From: an uncultured Collinsella sp.
GTDB lineage: Bacteria; Actinomycetota; Coriobacteriia; Coriobacteriales; Coriobacteriaceae
Direction of reading: 5' to 3'
DNA length: 5,093 nucleotides
Assembly: GCA_900545875.1 (NCBI GenBank)
Contig: URAQ01000138.1
Coordinates: 1-5,093 of the forward strand
Below the pieces are notes generated by a model. The model ran no database searches. It was given only the letters and a program-made list of their open reading frames with translations, and was not told the DNA's origin. How positions within the stretch are numbered: position 1 is the stretch's first letter; the number at the start of each line of letters is the position of its first letter. A program made the translations under genes and the position numbers. Below are positions 1-4,423 of this stretch, piece after piece.

Positions 1-228
1 CGAGCAGGGGTTATAGGTATACGGGGCATGAGCCACGAGCGGGCCAAAGTCGTTTTGCTCCATAAGCTCGCGCAGGGCCGCCACGTCATCCATGTCAAGG
101 TCTTTCGCCTTGCCGCCGCGCGGGTTGCGCGTAAAGAATGCAAAGGTATTGGCGCCAATGGACAGCGCCGTCTCCCCCATCGCCCGATAGCCCTTCGTCG
201 TCGAAAGATGACACCCGATCGTCAGCAT
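1..228 (-). CDS. nfo: Endonuclease IV (deoxyribonuclease IV, AP endonuclease), N-terminal part only
   Basis: Partial gene: 76 residues are visible and the rest lies beyond the left edge. Endonuclease IV is a cytoplasmic, metal-dependent TIM-barrel enzyme of base-excision repair that cuts 5' to abasic sites. The sequence shows its N-terminal signature: [13 protein letters not shown] (residues 2-14), then [17 protein letters not shown] (23-39) and [13 protein letters not shown] (64-76). His67 in the HAPY motif matches the first metal-binding His of the family (His69 in E. coli Nfo). The ATG at 228 is chosen because AAGGGAG (237-243) lies 8 nt upstream, and because the IGCH strand normally begins at the second or third residue. 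It lies downstream of the Gfo/Idh gene on the same strand, separated by about 150 bp that contains palindromic element copy 1. The hairpin foot is 20 nt before the start codon. The identification is confident; activity cannot be judged because most metal ligands are outside the window. Confidence 0.88.
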   Translation of the reverse strand, partial: MLTIGCHLSTTKGYRAMGETALSIGANTFAFFTRNPRGGKAKDLDMDDVAALRELMEQNDFGPLVAHAPYTYNPCS

Positions 229-244
229 CTCCAACTCTCCCTTA

Positions 245-323
245 TCAGTTGCGGTGAAATACGGTCTATTGGTGCCCTATTTTGGCGCAAACAGACCGTA
301 TTCCACCGCAAGTTATAAAAGGG
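245..323 (-). repeat. Palindromic intergenic element, copy 1 (79 bp, long hairpin)
   Basis: A near-perfect inverted repeat lies between the Gfo/Idh gene and nfo. Left arm 249-270 pairs with right arm 290-311 (22 positions). The outer arm TTGCGGTG/CACCGCAA is perfect. The only non-Watson-Crick positions are 257/303 and 268/292, both A-C on the plus strand and both G-U in RNA read from the minus strand. The 19-nt loop (271-289) contains a further short stem, GTGCC/GGCGC (272-276/284-288), with one wobble. Outside the hairpin, a non-palindromic tail, GTTATAAAAGGG (312-323), is shared exactly with copy 2. The 3' foot in gene orientation runs almost directly into the nfo ribosome site. No T-run follows the hairpin on either strand, so it is not a classical terminator. 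The function is unknown; candidates are an intercistronic mRNA processing or stability element, a structured RNA, or a REP-like repeat. Confidence 0.9.
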
Positions 324-373
324 GCATCAGGGACAAAGGCCTCCAGGCATTCCAAGCGCTGGTGCCATGCCCC
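317..373 (-). terminator. Possible weak terminator after the Gfo/Idh gene
   Basis: On the minus strand GGGGCAT (373-367) can pair with ATGCCCC (327-321), and the second arm is followed directly by TTTT (320-317). The 39-nt loop contains a smaller GGCA..CCA/TGG..TGCC hairpin. The stem is only 7 bp and the T-run is short, so efficiency is doubtful. The T-run belongs to the conserved tail of palindromic element copy 1, so this could also be chance complementarity next to the element. The rest of the 324-378 gap shows no coding potential. Confidence 0.28.
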
Positions 374-378
374 ACGCC

Positions 379-1398
379 CTAAAGTTTCAAACGAATCGCA
401 TCGATGATGCGTGCGCAGCGCTGTGTGGCGGCTAGGGACATGATGGGGCTTTCGAGTTTCCCCGTCTGAATGAGCTGCGTCGCATGCGACGCCTCGCCGT
501 AAAAATCATCGACCTCAAATGGTGTATCGATTTCGAGTACTCGACCGTCGGAATACTTCACATGAGCGAGTTCGGGGCGATGGAGACGCTCGATTTCCAA
601 CGAGCCCCGCTCACAGGCAATCGTTAAGCGGCTTTCATATGTTGCATTGCCGTCGCACACCATATGAATGGGTATACCGCCGACGCTCATATGGATCTCG
701 TCGGCCCAATCGACACGGCCGCCCGATACGTCACGCCAGCGAACTTCACGGGACGAAACCTCGCACGCGCCCGCGAGCAAATCCTCAAACCAACCGACCG
801 CATAGCAGCCCATGTCATATAGACAGCCGCCCTGCAACGGATCAAGCAGATAGCCCGAAGGAGACTCGCCGTAATCGAGCTTTTGCACGCTTTCAATCGA
901 GACAATACGGCCAAGCTCACCCGACGCAAGCAAGTCTTTCACGCGAGTGCGCATCGGGCAAAACCGATTCTTCATCGCCTCCATAAACAGCACGCCGCGC
1001 TCGCGAGAGGTGGAGGCAATCGAGAGAGCCTCTTCCTCACTCAAAACGGCCGGCTTTTCGCACAGCACGGCCTTTCCGGCGCGCAGCGCGCGACAGGCCC
1101 AACGCGTATGCATGCCATGCGGAAGAGCCAAGTAGATTGCGTCGACATCGGGGTCGGCAATCAGCGCGTCATAAGCCGCATTGCCGTTATCGTCAGCTGT
1201 GGCATAACTGTGCACGGCATCAATCGAAAACGCCCTGCAAAACTCCTCAACATGCGAAGGAGTGCGACCGGCGGCAGCCACAAGCCGTGCCCCGTCCACC
1301 TCCTTGAGCGACGATGCAAATCGATGCGAAATGCGCCCAGCGCCCAAAACGCCCCAACGAACCTCACGTAAATCATCACATGAATCCCGATGGTCCAC
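379..1398 (-). CDS. Gfo/Idh/MocA-family NAD(P)-dependent oxidoreductase
   Basis: 339 residues, about the usual length for the family, which oxidises or reduces sugars, polyols and related carbonyl compounds in the cytoplasm. The N-terminal Rossmann fold has the dinucleotide loop GAGRIS (residues 19-24) and the family hallmark EKP at 114-116, preceded by ALPHGMH (91-97). The C-terminal substrate domain carries GGCLYDMGCYAVG (190-202); Asp195 and Tyr199 sit where the family's DxGxY motif places catalytic residues. This layout resembles the dihydrodiol dehydrogenase/GFOR-like branch, but the substrate cannot be read from sequence. The start is GTG at 1398; no other in-frame start precedes the Rossmann strand, and GAGGGGG (1404-1410) gives a ribosome site 5 nt away. 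The reading frame is intact. It lies about 90 bp downstream of the AKR gene on the same strand, with palindromic element copy 2 filling the gap, so co-transcription with the AKR and nfo is plausible. Confidence 0.88.
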   Translation of the reverse strand: MDHRDSCDDLREVRWGVLGAGRISHRFASSLKEVDGARLVAAAGRTPSHVEEFCRAFSIDAVHSYATADDNGNAAYDALIADPDVDAIYLALPHGMHTRWACRALRAGKAVLCEKPAVLSEEEALSIASTSRERGVLFMEAMKNRFCPMRTRVKDLLASGELGRIVSIESVQKLDYGESPSGYLLDPLQGGCLYDMGCYAVGWFEDLLAGACEVSSREVRWRDVSGGRVDWADEIHMSVGGIPIHMVCDGNATYESRLTIACERGSLEIERLHRPELAHVKYSDGRVLEIDTPFEVDDFYGEASHATQLIQTGKLESPIMSLAATQRCARIIDAIRLKL

Positions 1399-1408
1399 GA
1401 CAGCCCCC

Positions 1409-1487
1409 TCAGTTGCGGTGAAATAGTTCCTGTTTGGCCCCTATTCTGCCGCAAACAGGAACTATTCCACCGCAAGTTATAAAAGGG
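1409..1487 (-). repeat. Palindromic intergenic element, copy 2 (79 bp, long hairpin)
   Basis: Second copy of the element at 245-323, in the same orientation and of identical length; 65 of 79 positions match. Left arm 1413-1436 pairs with right arm 1452-1475 (24 positions) with a single exception, 1421/1467, which is A-C on plus and G-U in minus-strand RNA, exactly as in copy 1. Stem positions 1426-1429/1459-1462 read GTTC/GAAC, while copy 1 has CGGT/ACCG at the same place: four adjacent base-pair swaps that keep pairing intact. The tail GTTATAAAAGGG (1476-1487) abuts the AKR stop codon (1488-1490) with no spacer. The other foot merges into the ribosome site of the Gfo/Idh gene. The element therefore occupies nearly all of the intercistronic gap. 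There is no T-run and no visible target-site duplication. Confidence 0.9.
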
Positions 1488-2678
1488 TCATGAGGAGCGC
1501 GTTTTGCCGAAGGCCTTAAGCACCGCCGTCACGGGACCAGGCTGGAAACGTCGGCGCACGTCATCGAGACGCTCGGGGATATCAATATGCTGTGGGCAGT
1601 GGCGCGCGCATTTGCCGCACTTGACGCAATTGCTCACCAGCTTGGCCTCGCTTGTGCGCACCGCGCTCGCCGTAAAGTACTGCGATAGACCCGTAAACCA
1701 GCTGTGCGCATAGCTTGCGTTGTAAGCGGCAAAGCAGCCGGGAATGTTAATACCCTTGGGACATGGCATGCAGTAGCCGCATCCCGTGCAGGGCACACGG
1801 TTCGATTTCTCAAACTCCATCAACACGCGCGCAATCGTGTCGAGCTGGTTGGCCGTCATCGAATTCGGCAACGCGAGGTCTGCCAGTGACGAATTCTCGT
1901 CCACCTGCGCGGCATCGGTCATACCAGAAAGCAACATGGTCACCTGGGGATGATTCCACACCCACGAGAGCCCCCAAGCGGCAGGCGTATGCAAATGCCG
2001 ATCGCATGCACCATCGAGAACAGCGCGCGCCCGCGGAGGCAATTTGCCTGCCAAGCGTCCGCCCAAAAGCGGCTCCATCACAAACACCGCGAGACCTCGC
2101 TCGGCGGCGGCCATGAGCCCCGCCGTTCCCGCCTGATATCGCTCTCCAGCGTAGTTGTACTGGATCTGGCAAAAGTCCCACTCATACGCATCGAGCATCG
2201 TAAGGAAGTCCGCCGCGCTGCCGTGGTACGAAAAGCCTATCTGACGAATACGCCCTGCAGCCTTTTGCTGCGCGATCCAGTCCTCGATGCCCAGCGCCAC
2301 CACGCGCTCCCACTGCGCAGGCGAGGTGATGTTGTGCATAAGGTAATAGTCGATATGGTCGGTCTGCAGGCGGCGCAGCTGCTCGTCGAAAAACCGATCG
2401 AAATCCTCCGCGCATTTGCACGAAGCATGCGGCAGCTTGGTTGCGAGCAAAACCTGGTCGCGCAAGCCCAGGCGTTCAAGCGAAGCGCCCACGCAAGCCT
2501 CGTTGCCGGGATAGAGATAGGCCGTGTCCAGATAATTAATCCCCTGCTCCACCGCACGGGAGATGATGGCATCGGCTGTCTTCGCATCCGGACGTCCCGG
2601 CGCACCGGGAAACCTCATGCAGCCCAGACCCAGAGCGGATATTCGGTTACCACTTTTGGGGTCAACGCGGTATTGCAC
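1488..2678 (-). CDS. Aldo/keto reductase with C-terminal 2x[4Fe-4S] ferredoxin-like domain
   Basis: 396 residues from a GTG at 2678. The N-terminal TIM barrel (about 1-285) shows the aldo/keto reductase tetrad Asp51, Tyr56, Lys81 and His115 in the contexts NYLDTAYLYPGNE, LATKLP and YYLMHN. The C-terminal region has two cysteine clusters typical of iron-sulfur ligands: C297-C300-C303-C306-P (CxxCxxCxxCP) and C351-C354-C357-C361-P (CxxCxxCxxxCP). This two-part architecture is a known anaerobe-rich family of cytoplasmic oxidoreductases; substrate and electron partner are unknown. An upstream in-frame ATG at 2696 and a longer frame reaching 2795 exist. GTG at 2678 is preferred because AAGGGAGG (2683-2690) lies just before it, and because the protein then begins with QYRVDPKSGNRIS, the usual start of the family. 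One oddity is an extra Cys pair, SCKC (86-89), just after the Lys81 strand. It is the first gene of the minus-strand trio. Confidence 0.9.
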   Translation of the reverse strand: MQYRVDPKSGNRISALGLGCMRFPGAPGRPDAKTADAIISRAVEQGINYLDTAYLYPGNEACVGASLERLGLRDQVLLATKLPHASCKCAEDFDRFFDEQLRRLQTDHIDYYLMHNITSPAQWERVVALGIEDWIAQQKAAGRIRQIGFSYHGSAADFLTMLDAYEWDFCQIQYNYAGERYQAGTAGLMAAAERGLAVFVMEPLLGGRLAGKLPPRARAVLDGACDRHLHTPAAWGLSWVWNHPQVTMLLSGMTDAAQVDENSSLADLALPNSMTANQLDTIARVLMEFEKSNRVPCTGCGYCMPCPKGINIPGCFAAYNASYAHSWFTGLSQYFTASAVRTSEAKLVSNCVKCGKCARHCPQHIDIPERLDDVRRRFQPGPVTAVLKAFGKTRSS

Positions 2679-2765
2679 GGCCCCTCCCTTCGCCATCAGC
2701 GCCCCGACAAGGCGAAACACAATGGTCACGCAGCCGAAACATCGTGGAATCGCAATCGAGAACGT

Positions 2766-2795
2766 ATCGTAACGCAGCAGAAATCGAGCCGTCAC
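2766..2795 (-). promoter_or_regulatory. Candidate promoter for the aldo/keto reductase gene
   Basis: On the minus strand a GTGACG box (2795-2790, 4 of 6 to TTGACA) is followed after 18 nt by TACGAT (2771-2766, 4 of 6 to TATAAT). It would place the transcript start about 80 bp before the GTG start codon. The match is modest and similar patterns occur by chance, so this is only a candidate. Confidence 0.25.
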
Positions 2796-2815
2796 GGCAC
2801 CGCTTTAACATCAGC

Positions 2816-2841
2816 AAAAAGCCCGATGAAAGGAGCCGGGC
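2816..2841 (-). terminator. Terminator-like hairpin in the AKR leader region
   Basis: On the minus strand GCCCG (2841-2837) pairs with CGGGC (2825-2821) around an 11-nt loop, followed directly by TTTTT (2820-2816). It points toward the aldo/keto reductase start. No minus-strand gene lies upstream of it within the divergent gap, so if real it would end a short transcript starting between about 2850 and 3000, or act as an attenuator in a long AKR leader. The stem is only 5 bp. On the plus strand its loop includes the AAAGGAG ribosome site of the small ORF at 2842. Confidence 0.42.
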
Positions 2842-2910
2842 ATGACCACGCGCATGTCTTTGCGGTCTGCCCTGCAGCGTAGCGTCCAGGCAAACGTTTC
2901 TTTTTTATAA
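2842..2910 (+). CDS. Possible 22-codon leader peptide upstream of panE
   Basis: A short plus-strand frame from ATG 2842 to TAA 2908-2910 encodes MTTRMSLRSALQRSVQANVS followed by FL. AAAGGAG (2829-2835) sits 6 nt before the ATG, an excellent ribosome site, which is the main reason to list it. It lies about 50 bp before the GC hairpin plus TTTT that precedes panE, a layout reminiscent of attenuated leaders. There is no run of a single regulatory amino acid, although Arg, Ser and Leu are frequent. The ribosome site overlaps the loop of the minus-strand terminator candidate, so the purine run may instead reflect that hairpin. No function is assigned. Confidence 0.22.
   Translation: MTTRMSLRSALQRSVQANVSFL
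2892..2899. promoter_or_regulatory. AAACGTTT palindrome in the divergent intergenic region
   Basis: A perfect 8-bp palindrome with a central CG, placed in the gap between the divergent AKR and panE genes and beside the AT-rich TTTTTTATAA tract (2901-2910). LacI/GalR-type operators share an AAACG-centred half site. The flanks are not symmetric and do not complete a catabolite-response consensus, so it is only a candidate operator. Confidence 0.18.
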
Positions 2911-2958
2911 CAGCCGCCCCGCGCACCCACCAATCACCTTGGCAGCATACAATCCATC

Positions 2959-2984
2959 AGGCGCCCCTTACGCGGGCGCCTTTT
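2959..2984 (+). terminator. GC hairpin plus TTTT immediately before panE (attenuator or 5' stabiliser)
   Basis: AGGCGCCC (2959-2966) pairs perfectly with GGGCGCCT (2974-2981) around a 7-nt loop, and the T-run is TTTT (2981-2984). The structure ends about 4 nt before the panE ribosome site (GGGGAG, 2989-2994). No plus-strand gene precedes it except the doubtful 22-codon frame. It could be an attenuator in the panE leader, the end of a small RNA from the divergent gap, or a 5'-end stabilising hairpin. The last option fits a TACAAT -10-like box at 2948-2953, which would start the transcript near 2960; that box has no recognisable -35 partner. Confidence 0.6.
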
Positions 2985-3003
2985 ACATGGGGAGATGATT
3001 CAC

Positions 3004-3918
3004 ATGCAGATCAACAAGGTCGCCTTTATCGGCAAGGGCGGCGTCGGCCTGCTCTACGGCAGCATGATCGCCCGGGCGCTCGGCAACGACGCCGTCGAAT
3101 ACGTCATGGATGATGCCCGTTTTGAGCGCCATGCGAACGACGCGCTCACCGTCAACGGCAAGCCCTGCGATCTCACGTCCGTCCGTGCCAGCGAGGCAGC
3201 GCCCGCCGATCTGGTCATCCTGACGGTCAAGACCACCGGTCTCGACCAAGCACTCAAGACTATGGAGCGTGTCGTGGGACCCAACACGCTCATCGCCTCA
3301 TTGTGCAATGGCATCACAAGCGAGCAAAAGATTGCCGAGCGCTTTGGCTGGAAGCACACCGTCCTGGGTATCTGCCAGGGCATGGACGCCGTATTCCTCG
3401 ACGGCGCGCTCACCTTTACCAATGCGGGCGAGATTCGCTTTGGCGCGGCAGCGGGCACCGAGCCTGCAACCGTTACCGCCATCGACGAGCTCTACACGCG
3501 CTGCGGCATCGCCCATACCGTCGAGAGCGACATTGCGCACCGCATGTGGGCCAAACTCATGCTCAACGACGGTATCAACCAGACCTGCATGGCCTACGGC
3601 GGGACCTACGGAAGCGCCACGGAGCCGGGCTCCGAGCAACGTCGCTGCTTTGTTTCCGCCATGCGCGAAACGCTTGCGGTCGCCAACGCCGAAGGCGTTG
3701 AGCTGACCGAGGCAGACCTGACGCAAATGGTGCACCTCATCGAGGGAATCGACCCCGCCGGTATGCCCTCGATGGCGCAGGACCGCATCGCACAACGAAA
3801 AACCGAAGTCGAGGAGTTCGCGGGCACCATTTGCCGCCTGGCCGCCAAACACGATATCCAAGTGCCGCAAAACGATTGGCTCTACCAGAGGATTCGCGAA
3901 ATAGAAAGCAGCTGGTAG
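3004..3918 (+). CDS. panE: 2-dehydropantoate 2-reductase (ketopantoate reductase)
   Basis: 304 residues, close to the usual family length. The enzyme reduces 2-dehydropantoate to D-pantoate with NADPH, a step toward pantothenate and coenzyme A. The N-terminal Rossmann fold has GKGGVG (residues 10-15). By comparison with the E. coli enzyme the key residues are all present: Lys76 (TVKT), Asn102 (CNG), the helix Lys184-Asn188-Asn192, Ser256 (PSM) and Glu268 (RKTEVEEF). The spacing from Ser256 to Glu268 also matches. ATG 3004 is preferred over the in-frame ATG at 2995, because the ribosome site GGGGAG (2989-2994) touches 2995 but lies 9 nt from 3004. It is transcribed divergently from the AKR and convergently with the downstream minus-strand genes, so it is probably monocistronic. 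No panB or panC is adjacent. Family paralogues with other 2-keto-acid substrates exist, but the intact active site supports the name. Confidence 0.87.
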   Translation: MQINKVAFIGKGGVGLLYGSMIARALGNDAVEYVMDDARFERHANDALTVNGKPCDLTSVRASEAAPADLVILTVKTTGLDQALKTMERVVGPNTLIASLCNGITSEQKIAERFGWKHTVLGICQGMDAVFLDGALTFTNAGEIRFGAAAGTEPATVTAIDELYTRCGIAHTVESDIAHRMWAKLMLNDGINQTCMAYGGTYGSATEPGSEQRRCFVSAMRETLAVANAEGVELTEADLTQMVHLIEGIDPAGMPSMAQDRIAQRKTEVEEFAGTICRLAAKHDIQVPQNDWLYQRIREIESSW

Positions 3919-3953
3919 TGCTCGGCATACTGTAGCCAGCAGATCCAATGGCA

Positions 3954-3996
3954 AAGCCGCCGCAAGGGGCACTCCCCTCGCGGCGGCTTCCTTTTT
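3954..3996 (+). terminator. Strong rho-independent terminator of panE
   Basis: AAGCCGCCGC (3954-3963) pairs with GCGGCGGCTT (3980-3989). The stem continues through GGGG/CCCC (3966-3969/3974-3977) to a 4-nt loop, with one mismatch in between. CCTTTTT follows (3990-3996). It begins 35 bp after the panE stop. Read from the minus strand it is followed only by TTT, so it may also partly serve the convergent small membrane-protein gene, whose stop is at 4028. Confidence 0.9.
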
Positions 3997-4027
3997 CATC
4001 TTTGGCCAAAAATCAGCTTCACAACGG

Positions 4028-4234
4028 TTAGAGCTGCGACTCCGACGCCTGGTCCTCATCGTCGCGACAAAGAACTACACCTGCACTTCCCAGCAGCGCG
4101 GCCGCGATCAGCGCGCCGACCACGATAGGAGCAGCCCCGCATGTCCCCTGCATGCCCGCGACGAGCGCGGCCGTGGGACCAAGGCAGCCAAGCATCAACG
4201 CGACGGCGGCAACGGCGATATCTCGAGCATTCAC
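4028..4234 (-). CDS. Small two-helix membrane protein, function unknown
   Basis: 68 residues from a GTG at 4234. GGAGGAA (4243-4249) lies about 8 nt upstream, and this is the best start in the frame. Two hydrophobic segments are clear: about 6-28 (IAVAAVALMLG then LGPTAALVAGM) and about 36-56 (PIVVGALIAAALLG then SAGVVLC). A short loop containing Gly and Cys32 separates them. The C-terminal tail CRDDEDQASESQL is acidic and polar. The single Arg4 near the N terminus and Arg57 after the second helix suggest a hairpin with both ends cytoplasmic, which is inference. Size and layout resemble small holin-like or accessory membrane proteins, but there is no diagnostic motif and no lysis gene nearby. 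It lies downstream of the minus-strand surface-type protein gene, with a gap of about 190 bp that contains that gene's terminator. Confidence 0.62.
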   Translation of the reverse strand: MNARDIAVAAVALMLGCLGPTAALVAGMQGTCGAAPIVVGALIAAALLGSAGVVLCRDDEDQASESQL

Positions 4235-4301
4235 AAGACCACTTCCTCCAAGAGAAAGACCTTATTTCTCATGAACTAGTGTGCCCCGCACCCATACGCC
4301 C

Positions 4302-4331
4302 AGCGTACCGCCACGGTAAGGGCTCTGTTAA
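4302..4331 (-). promoter_or_regulatory. Candidate promoter for the small membrane-protein gene
   Basis: On the minus strand TTAACA (4331-4326, 5 of 6 to TTGACA) is followed after 18 nt by TACGCT (4307-4302, which keeps the first two and last positions of TATAAT). It lies after the upstream gene's terminator and about 70 bp before the GTG start, as expected for an independent promoter. The -10 box is weak. The rest of the 4235-4340 gap shows nothing else that I can support. Confidence 0.25.
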
Positions 4332-4342
4332 CTCGAACGCAC

Positions 4343-4391
4343 ATAAAGAACGGGCGGCTTTACGTTGCCTAAAAGCTCAGTAAAGACGCCC
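4343..4391 (-). terminator. Terminator of the minus-strand surface-type protein gene
   Basis: Arms 4352-4363 and 4380-4391 (GGGCGGCTTTAC and GTAAAGACGCCC) pair over 12 positions with one G/A mismatch, around a 16-nt loop. Read from the minus strand the stem is followed by a T-rich TTCTTTAT (4350-4343). It begins about 33 bp after the stop codon of the 4424 gene, in the right orientation. The interrupted T-run makes it moderate rather than strong. Confidence 0.6.
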
Positions 4392-4423
4392 GCCCATCAT
4401 GTGCCAATTTTCCTTATGGCAGA

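Noticed and set aside
28..318. 96-residue plus-strand frame at the left edge
   Set aside because: It is antisense to the nfo 5' end and then runs through palindromic element copy 1; the minus strand encodes clear endonuclease IV motifs.
245..1487. Palindromic elements as a transposon end pair or MITE
   Set aside because: No target-site duplications, no transposase between them, same orientation, and the intervening DNA is an intact ordinary gene. Compensatory stem changes point to structural selection instead.
1409..1487. Palindromic elements as ordinary rho-independent terminators
   Set aside because: Neither strand has a T-run after the main stem: minus-strand copies are followed by CTGAGGGGG or CTGATAAGG, and plus-strand copies by GTTATAAAAGGG.
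245..1487. CRISPR-like repeats
   Set aside because: Only two copies, 1.1 kb apart, each in a separate intergenic gap, with no spacer array or cas genes.
1950..2882. 310-residue open frame on the plus strand across the aldo/keto reductase
   Set aside because: Antisense to a gene with clear AKR and iron-sulfur motifs; composition is low-information Arg/His/Ala with no recognisable domain.
2890..2904. Catabolite-response (cre) site around AAACGTTT
   Set aside because: The core matches, but the outer TG and CA positions of the consensus are missing, so it is listed only as a weak palindrome.
3298..4059. 253-residue open frame on the minus strand across panE
   Set aside because: It is antisense to panE, which has every catalytic motif, and it runs through the panE terminator. 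It is a by-product of GC-rich third positions.
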